Shown piece by piece: positions 1-7,171 of a stretch of 64,000 bases of DNA (positions within the stretch are counted from its first letter, which is position 1; every line of letters begins with the position of its first letter). The DNA comes from Devosia nitrariae (GTDB lineage Bacteria > Pseudomonadota > Alphaproteobacteria > Rhizobiales > Devosiaceae), in NCBI RefSeq assembly GCF_030160115.1, contig NZ_BSNS01000001.1, positions 51,315-115,314 of the forward strand, given 5' to 3'. The notes beneath the pieces are model-generated. The model saw nothing but the letters and a program-made list of their open reading frames with translations. It had not been told where the DNA came from and searched no databases. A program made the position numbers and the translations under genes.

Positions 1-163
1 TGCGGGTGGTGCGATGCAAGAGCCGCACCCCCACCTCCCGCTCTAGCCCGGCGATGCGCCGGCTGACGCTGGTCTTGGGCAGCCCGAGCTGCCGCGCGGC
101 GCCGGTGAAGCTTCCCGCCTCGACCACCCGCGCAAAGATGGCGATGTCATTGAGGTCGAGCAT
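1..163 (-). CDS. LysR-family transcriptional regulator, N-terminal part only
   Basis: The gene runs off the left edge, so only about 54 codons are visible. The reverse-strand product begins [20 protein letters not shown] and continues through [20 protein letters not shown] to VRLLHRTT, a standard LysR winged helix-turn-helix. It is divergent from the NmrA-like gene at 262, with about 98 nt between the starts, the usual arrangement for a LysR protein controlling its neighbour. The effector-binding domain is outside the window, so the inducer cannot be guessed. Confidence 0.85.
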   Translation of the reverse strand, partial: MLDLNDIAIFARVVEAGSFTGAARQLGLPKTSVSRRIAGLEREVGVRLLHRTTR

Positions 164-261
164 TGTAGCCTCCTGCGGTACGATGTTTCCCAACTATAGC
201 GCATTGCGGTTCAATCGGCCAATCCCGAAATCTCCGTTGCAACCCACACGGAGATCGACAA

Positions 262-1155
262 ATGACCACCAAGCCAACAGTTCTCGTGACCGGCGCGACC
301 GGCCAACAGGGCGGCTCCGTCGCCCGCGCCCTGTTCGGCCAGGGCTACCCCGTACGAGCCCTGACGCGTAACCCCGACAGCGCCGCTGCACGAGCGCTCG
401 CCGCCGCCGGCGCGCAAATCCACACCGGCGATTTCAGCGACCCCGGCTCGGTCGAGCGCGCCGCCCGTGGCGCCGATGCCATGTTCCTCGTGACGAACTT
501 CTGGGAGACGGGCGCCGAGGGCGAGACGCAGCAGGGCGTCTCCGCCGCAAAGGCTGCAAAGGCCGCCGGCGTCGGACATCTCGTCTTTTCCTCGGTGGCG
601 GATGCCGACAAGGCGACCGGTATCCCGCATTTCGAGAGCAAGTATCGGGTCGAGGAGGCAATCGCCGAGTTGGACATTGCCCACACCATCATCGCCCCGG
701 CCGGCTTCATGGAGAACGTCACTGCGCCATGGTCGATCGGCGCGTTGAGCCAGGGGACCTACGCCTTCGGGCTCCCGCCTGAGCGCAAGCTCCAGCTCAT
801 CGCCGTTGCCGATATCGGTGCCTTTGCCGCGGCGGTGATCGGGCGTGGCGCGTCGGTGTTCGGTCAGCGCTTCGACATCGCCGGCGACGAGCTCACCGGC
901 ACCGAGCAGGCCGCCATCCTTGCGCAGGCGATCGGCCGGCCGATCCGCTACCAGGAGATCCCGCTCGAGGCGGCCCGCCAACAGGACGCCGAAAGCGCCA
1001 TCATGTTCGAGTGGTTCGATCGCGTCGGTTACGACGTCGACATCCCCGCGCTGCACAAGGCCTTCCCCGAAGTCGCCTGGCGCTCGTTCGAGGCCTGGGC
1101 GCGCAAGGCCGATTGGTCGGTGCTGAACCAGCCGCCGCAGGCGATCGCCGGCTAG
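262..1155 (+). CDS. NmrA-like NAD(P)-binding oxidoreductase/regulator
   Basis: A 297-residue protein with an N-terminal Rossmann motif GATGQQG (residues 11-17) following VLVTG. It lacks the YxxxK catalytic pair of classical SDRs and keeps the NmrA-family layout (LVFSSVADADKATGIPHFESK, then APAGFMENV). Such proteins sense NAD(P) redox state or reduce quinones or small carbonyls; the substrate is not visible here. It is divergent from a LysR gene that may regulate it. Its TAG stop lies in the first bases of a palindromic repeat (1153-1219). Confidence 0.85.
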   Translation: MTTKPTVLVTGATGQQGGSVARALFGQGYPVRALTRNPDSAAARALAAAGAQIHTGDFSDPGSVERAARGADAMFLVTNFWETGAEGETQQGVSAAKAAKAAGVGHLVFSSVADADKATGIPHFESKYRVEEAIAELDIAHTIIAPAGFMENVTAPWSIGALSQGTYAFGLPPERKLQLIAVADIGAFAAAVIGRGASVFGQRFDIAGDELTGTEQAAILAQAIGRPIRYQEIPLEAARQQDAESAIMFEWFDRVGYDVDIPALHKAFPEVAWRSFEAWARKADWSVLNQPPQAIAG

Positions 1156-1219
1156 AGCGTTCTCAGCAAAAGTGACTTGGAGCTCCCGCTCCGATTCATT
1201 CGGCGCGGGAAGAGCTCTA
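1153..1219. repeat. Palindromic intergenic repeat with TAGAGC/GCTCTA ends
   Basis: A 67-nt element starting TAGAGC and ending GCTCTA, with an inner GAGCTCCCGCTCC segment. It fills the whole space between two convergent genes. Its terminal TAG trinucleotides are the stop codons of both: the NmrA-like gene at 1153-1155 and the SDR gene at 1217-1219 on the reverse strand. Similar TAGAGC-bounded elements are common in Rhizobiales intergenic DNA, and another is seen at 51935-51980. Confidence 0.6.
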
Positions 1220-2005
1220 ATCCATATCCAGCACCGAGCCGCAGGTCACGTTCATGATGGCGCCGGTGATGGCGCGGGCGTGGTCGCTGGCGGCGAGGAC
1301 GGTGGCGTCGGCGACCTCGGCAAGAGTCGGCATGCGGCCGAGGACGGTGCCGGCGGTCATGTAGGTCTTGAAGTCGTTGATTTGCTCGGCGTGGGCAGGG
1401 TCGGTGGACCAGGTCTCGGGAATGGCATCGGAGCGGACGCAGACGACGCGGATGCCCTTGGGGCCGAGTTCGCCGGCGAGGGTGCGCGACAGGGCCTCGA
1501 TGGTGGTGCAGGCGATGCCGAAGCCGCCGGGCGCGTGCTTCATCTGGTCGCGGCCGGAGAGATGCGAGCCGGAGGAGGAAAGGGTGAGGATGGTGCCCGA
1601 GCCTTGCTCGACCATGTGACGGGCGGCGGCGACGGCCGTGATGAGGTGGGTACGGGCGGCAACGGTGATCGGGGTGAGGACGTCCTCGACCTGCATGTCG
1701 ATGAGGCGGGTGCCCTGCAGGTCGCCGCGGATCCATACGGCGTTGAAGGTGAGGTCGATGCGGCCGGCCTTCTTGGCCACGTCGTCGGCATGCGCGCGCA
1801 CCGCCGCCTCATCGAGGGCATCGACCTCGGTGGCCTCGGCTGTGCCGCCGGCTGCCGTGATCTCATCGGCGACGGCCTTGACCTTGTCGAGCGTGCGGCC
1901 GGCGAGATAGAGCCTTGCGCCCTCGCGGGCGAAGGCACGCGCCGTGGCGCCACCGATCTTGCCGCCGGCACCATGGATGATGGCGACCTTATCCTTGAGC
2001 AGCAT
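1217..2005 (-). CDS. SDR-fold protein with degenerate catalytic site
   Basis: 262 residues. The nucleotide-binding loop GAGGKIG is present at residues 12-18, and the C-terminal SDR region (GPKGIRVVCVRSDAIPETWS) is recognisable. At the position of the catalytic YxxxK the protein reads GFGIACTTIEAL, so Tyr is Phe162 and Lys is Cys166. The NNAG motif is also altered (FNAV around 88-91). A serine-rich stretch 143-145 remains. It may bind a cofactor without classical dehydrogenase chemistry, or act on an unusual substrate. The start is supported by AAAGGAGG ahead of the ATG. Four 21-bp repeats lie just upstream. Confidence 0.8.
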   Translation of the reverse strand: MLLKDKVAIIHGAGGKIGGATARAFAREGARLYLAGRTLDKVKAVADEITAAGGTAEATEVDALDEAAVRAHADDVAKKAGRIDLTFNAVWIRGDLQGTRLIDMQVEDVLTPITVAARTHLITAVAAARHMVEQGSGTILTLSSSGSHLSGRDQMKHAPGGFGIACTTIEALSRTLAGELGPKGIRVVCVRSDAIPETWSTDPAHAEQINDFKTYMTAGTVLGRMPTLAEVADATVLAASDHARAITGAIMNVTCGSVLDMD

Positions 2006-2029
2006 GGGGTTATCCTCCTTTGTTGACGC

Positions 2030-2113
2030 GTTGAGTCAGCGGGTTCGTGCGATGAGTCCGGGTGTTCACGTGTTGAGTCAGAATGTTCACGCACTGAGTC
2101 AGGCGGTTCACAC
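2030..2113. repeat. Four tandem 21-bp repeats upstream of the SDR gene
   Basis: Four consecutive 21-bp units at 2030-2050, 2051-2071, 2072-2092 and 2093-2113. Each contains TGAGTC near its start, and three of the four contain GTTCAC near the end (the first has GTTCGTG). The unit length equals two helical turns, so every copy faces the same side of DNA. The array begins 25 bp upstream of the SDR start codon (minus strand) and ends at a palindromic repeat. It could be an operator array. A short reverse-strand ORF through it shows a 7-residue periodicity but has no other sign of being a gene. Confidence 0.75.
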
Positions 2114-2119
2114 TCAATT

Positions 2120-2238
2120 CGCCCCCCTCCCATCCTCCCCCACAAGGGGGGAGGTGTAGGTCAGTGCGCTTGGCGAAACGGTGCCACAGGCACGATGCGT
2201 CACCTCCCCCCTTGTGGGGGAGGCGGGGAGGGGGGTGA
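2120..2238. repeat. Mosaic palindromic repeat, family A, copy 1
   Basis: Two inverted copies of a CCTCCCCCACAAGGGGGGAGG-like hairpin at 2122-2155 and 2201-2237 enclose a spacer containing GTGCCACAGGCACGATG. A second copy with the same outer hairpins and a related inner GTGCCACGAGCACTATG lies at 5105-5264. This makes it a dispersed intergenic element rather than a terminator of one gene. It has the look of the mosaic palindromes (RIME/REP-like) of Rhizobiales. Confidence 0.75.
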
Positions 2239-2279
2239 ACCAGGTCGGCGTCCTGTCGGCCGCGCCCCATCCCCGCTCC

Positions 2280-2768
2280 TCAACTCAACTGCGCCAGCTG
2301 AACACCGCGGGCGAGGGCCTCGGCATATTCCGCCTCCTTGTTGAACTGGGAGTTCCAGCCCATCACATGGCTGTCGCGGTAGTCGCGGGAACTGAACGGG
2401 GTCTGGTGGAAGTGCTGGACGGTCCTGCCGTCCTCTTCCTCGAAGGTGATAGTGATGGTCGTCTGCGTCGTCTCGCCCGAACCTTCCTCCCAGGCAAAGC
2501 TCATGACGATGCGCTCGTGCGGCACGATTTCGAGAAACTGGCCGTGGGAGACGCTGCGGCCATAGGCGGCGGATTTCATGCCGGTGCGCCATTGGCCGCC
2601 GACGCGGAAATCGTGGTCGAGGTCGGTGACGGTGAACCCTTGCGGCCCCGACCAGCGGAACCAGTGCTCGGGCTCCGACCACAGCCGCCAGACGACGGCG
2701 ACAGGCGCCTCGAAGACGCGGGTGATGAGGAGCTCGTCATCCCTAAGGTCATCAGTTCTTTGGCGCAT
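2280..2768 (-). CDS. SRPBCC/AHSA1-type START-fold protein
   Basis: 162 residues with the typical start LITRVFEAPVAVVWRLWSEPEHWFRWSGP and the C-terminal MGWNSQFNKEAEYAEAL helix of AHSA1-like SRPBCC proteins. Members of this family have a hydrophobic pocket and are frequently encoded with an ArsR regulator. Here the start overlaps the end of the ArsR gene by 17 nt, so the two form one operon and are probably translationally coupled. The ligand is unknown. Confidence 0.88.
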   Translation of the reverse strand: MRQRTDDLRDDELLITRVFEAPVAVVWRLWSEPEHWFRWSGPQGFTVTDLDHDFRVGGQWRTGMKSAAYGRSVSHGQFLEIVPHERIVMSFAWEEGSGETTQTTITITFEEEDGRTVQHFHQTPFSSRDYRDSHVMGWNSQFNKEAEYAEALARGVQLAQLS

Positions 2769-3102
2769 CAGGATCTCCGCGGGTGATCTCGGTTAGATAG
2801 GCGTCCATCTTGTCGAAGCTGCCCAGCCAGTAGGTCCGATAGCGGGCGAGCCAGCCGTCGATCTCGCGCAACGGCGCGGGATCGAGCCGGCAGGGCCGCC
2901 ATTGGGCGTTGCGGCTGCGGGCGACAAGGCCGGCGGCTTCCAGCACCTTCAGATGGCGCGACACCGCCTGCAGGGTCATGTCGAAGGGCTCGGCCAGCTG
3001 ATTGACGCTCGCCTCGCCCTCGGTCAGCTGCGCCAGCAGTGCGCGACGGGTGGGGTCGGCGAGGGCCGAGAAGGTGGCGGAGAGGGGGTCGGTGACGGAC
3101 AT
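2752..3102 (-). CDS. ArsR-family winged-helix repressor
   Basis: 116 residues from the ATG at 3102 (MSVTDPLSATFSALADPTRR). The body LAEPFDMTLQAVSRHLKVLE is a canonical ArsR recognition helix. No metal-binding Cys cluster is visible, as in the SRPBCC-linked ArsR subgroup. A GTG at 3111 in the same frame would sit inside the operator palindrome, so I prefer the ATG. No Shine-Dalgarno sequence precedes it, and the operator reaches the start codon, so a leaderless mRNA is possible. It leads a two-gene operon with the SRPBCC protein. Confidence 0.88.
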   Translation of the reverse strand: MSVTDPLSATFSALADPTRRALLAQLTEGEASVNQLAEPFDMTLQAVSRHLKVLEAAGLVARSRNAQWRPCRLDPAPLREIDGWLARYRTYWLGSFDKMDAYLTEITRGDPDAPKN

Positions 3103-3138
3103 ATTCAACACAGTTGTTTATAAACAGAGTTGTTGAAT
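3103..3138. promoter_or_regulatory. Operator: nested perfect dyads at the ArsR promoter
   Basis: A 36-bp dyad centred at 3120/3121. The outer arms ATTCAACA (3103-3110) and TGTTGAAT (3131-3138) match perfectly. The centre TGTTTATAAACA (3115-3126) is itself a perfect 12-bp palindrome, and the 4 bp between centre and arms do not pair. It abuts the ArsR start codon, so autorepression is the likely role. Confidence 0.7.
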
Positions 3139-3190
3139 AGGTGACAAAGGTTGTCCTTGTCAAGCCGGGTCCTGTCGCGAGCACGGCGGC

Positions 3191-3252
3191 CCCCACCCTG
3201 ATTTTCCGCTGAACGCGGAGAATCGATCCCTCTCCCCAGAGGGGCGAGGGGA
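3191..3252. repeat. Partial mosaic repeat, family B
   Basis: Contains CCGCTGAACGCGGA and CTCTCCCCAGAGGGGCGAGG in the same order as the left half of the full family B element at 9625-9780. The right half, with its GCCGGCGGGTGAGG end, is missing. It lies between the ArsR promoter and the 3' end of the membrane protein gene at 3309. Confidence 0.65.
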
Positions 3253-3308
3253 AGAAAGGCGACATCGGCAGGTGTATGGCTCCCGCCGTCGCGGCGGGAG
3301 CCCTGCGC

Positions 3309-3710
3309 TTATTCGGCGGCGATGGGCCGGGCGGCGCGCTGGCCTGCGGGCGCGAAGGCGATCCAGGCGAAGATGAGGACGCCGAGGAAGGTGATCATCG
3401 AGCCGATGGCGACGGGCGTCTCAAAGGCGGTGTTCCCCGAGAGCAGCATGTAAAGCGAGGCGGTCATCACCACGACGCCGATGGTGTAGACGGCGTAGTG
3501 GGTCATGGGCAGCCGGCCCTCGGCCTTGGCCGGGTTGAGGGCATAATAGCCGCCAAAGAGCGCGCTCGTTACCCAGCCCAGAAGGTTGATGTGAGCGTGG
3601 GCGCCCATGACGGCGTGATTTTGGCTGATGGCCATCATCAGCCCGATGCCGATGCCGATGACGAGAAAGACGATGGCGGTCTTGAAAAAGAGCTCAGCGA
3701 TTCTTGGCAT
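3309..3710 (-). CDS. Small four-helix membrane protein, cytochrome-oxidase-I-like
   Basis: 133 residues from the ATG at 3710, chosen because GGGGAG precedes it; the longer frame adds a charged, non-hydrophobic N-terminus. Four hydrophobic segments are evident (AIVFLVIGIGIGLMMAI; INLLGWVTSALFGGYYAL; YTIGVVVMTASLYMLL; MITFLGVLIFAWIAF). HAVMGAHAHINLLGW is typical of small relatives of heme-copper oxidase subunit I. With so few helices it cannot be a complete oxidase. Convergent with nothing; its promoter faces the aldo/keto reductase gene. Confidence 0.7.
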   Translation of the reverse strand: MPRIAELFFKTAIVFLVIGIGIGLMMAISQNHAVMGAHAHINLLGWVTSALFGGYYALNPAKAEGRLPMTHYAVYTIGVVVMTASLYMLLSGNTAFETPVAIGSMITFLGVLIFAWIAFAPAGQRAARPIAAE

Positions 3711-4025
3711 TCCATTCTCCCCTCGACCGCAGAAACGCGGCTGTCCCCTCCTGGTGCCGCTCGCGATCATGGCAGGAGATTATTCCTGTGCGCGAAGGCT
3801 GGGAAGGGGCGACGCGTGGGGGATCTTTGGTCATTCACCAGCTTTTGCGGGCGCGAGGGAATGGGATGTCCCCACGTTTCGTTGGCATGGGCGGTTTGTG
3901 CCGGCCTTTTCACATCTGAAAAGCCCATTGCACCCTTGCCGGTTGACCCATCGCCGGCGCGGCACCTAGGCTGGCGTCATCAGATTTCCCGAAATCGCCG
4001 ACGAAGGCTGCCAGGAGGATTGGCT

Positions 4026-5006
4026 ATGGATTATGTGCGCTTGGGCAATGCGGGACTGCAGGTCAGCCGGCTGTGCTTTGGCACCATGTCGTTCGGCACG
4101 CCCGATGACGAGCGGCCGTGGGTACTGGGGCTCGACGAGGCGCGGCCGATGTTCCGGCGGGCGTGGGAGGCCGGCATCAACTTCTTCGATACCGCCAATG
4201 TCTATGCGGCGGGCACCTCGGAGGAGGTGACGGGCGCCATGCTCAAGGAACTGGCGCCGCGCGAGGATATCGTGCTGGCGACGAAAGTCAGGTTCAACCA
4301 TCAGAGGCGGGGACCGAACGGGGCAGGGCTCAGCCGCAAGATCATCTTTTATGAGATCGACCAGAGCCTCAAACGCCTCGGCACCGACTATGTGGACCTC
4401 TACCAGATCCACCGCTTCGATCCGAATACGCCCTTTGAGGAGACAATGGAGGCGCTCAACGACGTGGTGAAGGCCGGCAAGGCCCGCTATATCGGCGCAT
4501 CGTCGATGTACGCCTGGCAGTTCCTCAAATACCAGCGCGCGGCCGAAATCAACGGCTGGACGAAGTTCGTCTCGATGCAGAACGAGGTCAACCTCATCTA
4601 CCGCGAGGAAGAGCGCGAGATGCTGCCGCTGTGCAAGGCGGACGGCATCGGCGTGATCCCGTGGTCGCCGCTCGGTGCCGGCAAGCTGGCGCGGCCGTGG
4701 GGCGAGACGACCAAGCGGGTCTCGACCGACCGGCACGGCAAGAACATGTACCAGATCACCGAGGCTAACGATCAGGACGTCGTCGGAGCGGTCGAGGCCG
4801 TCGCCAAGGCGCGGGGCGTCTCGATGGCAGAGGTGGCACTCGCCTGGCTGCTGTCCAAGGACGTCATCACTTCGCCGATCGTCGGGGCCTCCAAGTTGAG
4901 CCATGTCGAGGACGCCATCAAGGCGCTGGATTTGAAGCTTTCCGACGAGGAGATCGGCCGGCTCGAGGCGCCGTACCGGACGCGCAGTATTTCCGGGTTC
5001 TCTTGA
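4026..5006 (+). CDS. Aldo/keto reductase
   Basis: 326 residues, full length for the family. The AKR motifs GINFFDTANVY (Asp and Tyr of the active site), VLATKVRF (Lys), YVDLYQIHRFDPNTP (His) and the cofactor-binding region PWSPLGAGKLARP are in order. It reduces carbonyls with NADPH; family members of this shape include YajO/tas-like enzymes and the substrate cannot be read from sequence. The ATG at 4026 follows AGGAGG at a good distance; a much longer in-frame extension lacks support. Confidence 0.9.
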   Translation: MDYVRLGNAGLQVSRLCFGTMSFGTPDDERPWVLGLDEARPMFRRAWEAGINFFDTANVYAAGTSEEVTGAMLKELAPREDIVLATKVRFNHQRRGPNGAGLSRKIIFYEIDQSLKRLGTDYVDLYQIHRFDPNTPFEETMEALNDVVKAGKARYIGASSMYAWQFLKYQRAAEINGWTKFVSMQNEVNLIYREEEREMLPLCKADGIGVIPWSPLGAGKLARPWGETTKRVSTDRHGKNMYQITEANDQDVVGAVEAVAKARGVSMAEVALAWLLSKDVITSPIVGASKLSHVEDAIKALDLKLSDEEIGRLEAPYRTRSISGFS

Positions 5007-5104
5007 GAGGGATCCGCAGGTCCGAGTCTGCCACCACTCCTGCGGTAAACACGATGACAGCCGGTGGGTGGAGTTGGATGGTGCCATCCTTCCGACTTGA
5101 GGAT

Positions 5105-5264
5105 ACCCCCCTCCCAACCTCCCCCACAAGGGGGGAGGTGCCGGTTCGGAGGTCTCGGCGGGATTGTGCCACGAGCACTATGGTCCCCACCCATGGGTAT
5201 GGCGCCGATTCCGTCAGTGCACGGATGCCACCTCCCCCTTGATGGGGGAGGCTAGGAGGGGGTG
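5105..5264. repeat. Mosaic palindromic repeat, family A, copy 2
   Basis: Same structure as 2120-2238: CCTCCCCCACAAGGGGGGAGG at 5117-5138 and an inverted CCTCCCCCTTGATGGGGGAGG at 5231-5251, enclosing GTGCCACGAGCACTATG. The inner spacer is about 45 nt longer than in copy 1. It occupies most of the 352-nt gap between the aldo/keto reductase and HxlR genes. I see no coding sequence in the rest of that gap. Confidence 0.75.
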
Positions 5265-5358
5265 ATGCGGTGTCGACACCCGCACAGGATAAGGGGTGGG
5301 ATGGTTCAGTGGCTCTCCCACCGCCCGTGATCCTAACGCTCTCGTCGAAGGGTGGGAC

Positions 5359-5859
5359 TCACCCCGCCTCTTCCGCCAGCACCTTCTCATAAGCCGCGCG
5401 CAGCTCGGCAAAGACCGAGCGCGCGCCGGGTTTTTTCGGCGTGCCCAGATGCTGGGTGCGCAGTTCTTCCATGAAGGCTTCCCACATCTCCGGTCCGCCT
5501 TTTTCCAGAAGCTCGGCGCGGATGGAGAGCTCGCGGCTGACGGGGAGGTGCCGGCGGCCCCAGGCGCCGAGCATGGCGAAAACCGGCACGAGCTCGATCG
5601 CCTTTTCGGTCAGACTGTAGATCGCTTTTTGCTTATGGCTGGGATCGTCGGCCTTGGTGACCATGCCGAGCTCGAGCAGGTGCTTCAAACGTGCCGAGAG
5701 GATGTTGGAGGCGATGCCTTCCTCGGAGTGCGACAGCAGCTCGCGGAAATGGCGGAGGTTGCCGAACATCATGTCGCGGATGATGATCAGGCTCCAGCGA
5801 TCGCCGAAGACCTCGAGGCTCAGATTGATCGGGCAGCCCGATCGCTGATCTTCCCGCAT
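5359..5859 (-). CDS. HxlR-family transcriptional regulator
   Basis: 166 residues. The HxlR signature is clear: GCPINLSLEVFGDRWSLIII with Cys9, FRELLSHSEEGIASNILSARLK, and the wing KADDPSHKQKAIYSLTEKA. The C-terminal extension after residue 110 is longer than in minimal HxlR proteins. HxlR regulators with this N-terminal Cys often sense electrophiles or oxidants. It is divergent from two DHFR-like reductase genes, with palindromic sites between, suggesting that it controls them and itself. Confidence 0.9.
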   Translation of the reverse strand: MREDQRSGCPINLSLEVFGDRWSLIIIRDMMFGNLRHFRELLSHSEEGIASNILSARLKHLLELGMVTKADDPSHKQKAIYSLTEKAIELVPVFAMLGAWGRRHLPVSRELSIRAELLEKGGPEMWEAFMEELRTQHLGTPKKPGARSVFAELRAAYEKVLAEEAG

Positions 5860-5878
5860 GCGAAACTCTCTTCAAAAA

Positions 5879-5942
5879 AACCGGTTGCAATATCGCATCA
5901 GTTGATGCATCTTACAACCGGTTGTGAAACGCAACTGGTTTT
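5879..5942. promoter_or_regulatory. Candidate HxlR operators in divergent promoter region
   Basis: The intergenic region holds a perfect 12-bp palindrome ACAACCGGTTGT (5914-5925), a related AACCGGTTGCAA (5879-5890), a half-like CGCAACTGGTT (5930-5940) and a separate GCATCA-GT-TGATGC dyad (5895-5908). Repeated (A)CAACCGGTT sites flanking both promoters fit binding by the adjacent dimeric regulator. Confidence 0.5.
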
Positions 5943-5959
5943 TTGAGAGGATAGACGTG

Positions 5960-6511
5960 ATGAGACGCCTGGTAGTTTGGAATGTGATGTCGCTCGACGG
6001 CTATTTCGAAGGCCGCAAGCCGTGGGATCTCGACTTCCACGAGACGGTCTGGGGTGACGAGCTCGAGACGTTTTCGCTGGAGCAGTTGGAGGAAATCGGC
6101 ACGCTGCTGTTCGGCCGCCGGACCTATGAAGGCATGGCTGACTACTGGTCCAAGGAGACCGGGGCGGTCGCAGAGAAGATGAATGCCGTCGAGAAGGCGG
6201 TGGCGAGCCACACGCTCGAAGCGGCGGACTGGAACAATACACGGCTCCTGAAGGGCGACGCGGTCGAGACGGTCAAGGGCCTCAAGGCCGAGAACGGCAA
6301 GGATGTCTACGCCATGGGCAGCGCCGACCTGCTCTCGTCACTGCTCAAGGCCGGGCTCGTCGACGAATACCGGGTGTGCGTCGCCCCGGGGATCTTGGGC
6401 GGAGGCACGCCGCTGTTCAAGCCGCAGGACGACATGGTCCCCTTGCGCCTTGAATCCGCCCGCCCCCTAAAGTCGGGTGGCGTGATCCTGACCTATGCGG
6501 TGGGAGGCTGA
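5960..6511 (+). CDS. Dihydrofolate-reductase-fold family protein (RibD-C type), copy 1
   Basis: 183 residues from the ATG at 5960 (MRRLVVWNVMSLDGYFEG), preceded by GAGAGG. Motifs of the DHFR-like/RibD C-terminal family are present: SLDGYFEG, LLFGRRTYEGMADYW, KDVYAMGSADLLSSLL and GILGGGTPLFK. These proteins are NADPH-binding reductases of mostly unknown substrate. It is followed 3 nt later by a second member, so the two form an operon under the divergent HxlR gene. Confidence 0.88.
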   Translation: MRRLVVWNVMSLDGYFEGRKPWDLDFHETVWGDELETFSLEQLEEIGTLLFGRRTYEGMADYWSKETGAVAEKMNAVEKAVASHTLEAADWNNTRLLKGDAVETVKGLKAENGKDVYAMGSADLLSSLLKAGLVDEYRVCVAPGILGGGTPLFKPQDDMVPLRLESARPLKSGGVILTYAVGG

Positions 6512-6514
6512 CCC

Positions 6515-7084
6515 ATGCGCAAGCTGGTGCTTTCGATGTTCGTCAGCCTCGACGGCTATATCGAAGGGCCGGGCGGCGAGTTCATAGGGCCGGACTGGTC
6601 GGCGGATCTCGACGCGTGGACCGATCGTATGATCGAACGCTTCGACACGCTCCTCTACGGGCGCACTGCCTGGCAGGGGATGGCCGAGTTCTGGCCGGAA
6701 GCGGAGGGGAATCCGGAGGTCGGTCCTGCACAGCAGAGCGTGGCGCGGTTCATGAACCGCGCGCGCAAGATCGTCTTCTCACGCTCGCTCAACAACGCTG
6801 ATGCCTGGGCCAATTCGACCCTGGCGACGGCGGGAATCGCGGAAACGGTCGCCGCCGAGCGTCAGAAACCGGGCAAGGACATGGTGATCTTTGCCGGAGC
6901 CAAGTTCGCGCAGACGGCGCTCCGCGCTGGAGTCGTCGACGAGATCTGGCTGCTGACCCTCCCCATGCTTTTCGGCGGTGGGACGCGGCTCCTCGACGGG
7001 GGCTATCCGCGCCAGAAGCTGAGGCTCCTCGAGGCCAAGGCGATGGACACCGGCGCGGTGCTGACGCGGTACGAGAAGGCCTGA
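6515..7084 (+). CDS. Dihydrofolate-reductase-fold family protein (RibD-C type), copy 2
   Basis: 189 residues. Same domain as the upstream gene: SLDGYIEGPGGEF, LLYGRTAWQGMAEFWP, KDMVIFAGAKFAQTAL, MLFGGGTRLLDGG. The pair are diverged paralogues with only 3 nt between them, implying co-transcription. True folate metabolism is unlikely because the classic folA motifs are absent; expect a pyrimidine- or flavin-like reductase activity. Confidence 0.88.
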   Translation: MRKLVLSMFVSLDGYIEGPGGEFIGPDWSADLDAWTDRMIERFDTLLYGRTAWQGMAEFWPEAEGNPEVGPAQQSVARFMNRARKIVFSRSLNNADAWANSTLATAGIAETVAAERQKPGKDMVIFAGAKFAQTALRAGVVDEIWLLTLPMLFGGGTRLLDGGYPRQKLRLLEAKAMDTGAVLTRYEKA

Positions 7085-7111
7085 GGGCAGGTTGGTCTCC
7101 GCGAGCCGGGA

Positions 7112-7138
7112 TTTCGTCACCGCATCTGCGGTTTCGTC
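7112..7138. promoter_or_regulatory. Direct-repeat pair, candidate LytTR binding site
   Basis: TTTCGTC occurs at 7112-7118 and again at 7132-7138, exactly 20 bp apart, with weaker similarity extending on both sides (ATTTCGTCACCGC and GTTTCGTCGCAGG). LytTR-domain regulators bind pairs of short direct repeats about two helical turns apart, and a LytTR gene is second in the operon that starts 34 bp downstream. Autoregulation is an inference. Confidence 0.4.
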
Positions 7139-7171
7139 GCAGGGACGGTACACGCGCTCGCTCCTTGGGTT

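Noticed and set aside
2010..2270. 86-codon minus-strand ORF with a 7-residue repeat (LTQxVNx)
   Set aside because: The periodicity comes from the 21-bp DNA repeats; the rest of the frame reads through a palindromic repeat and there is no RBS.
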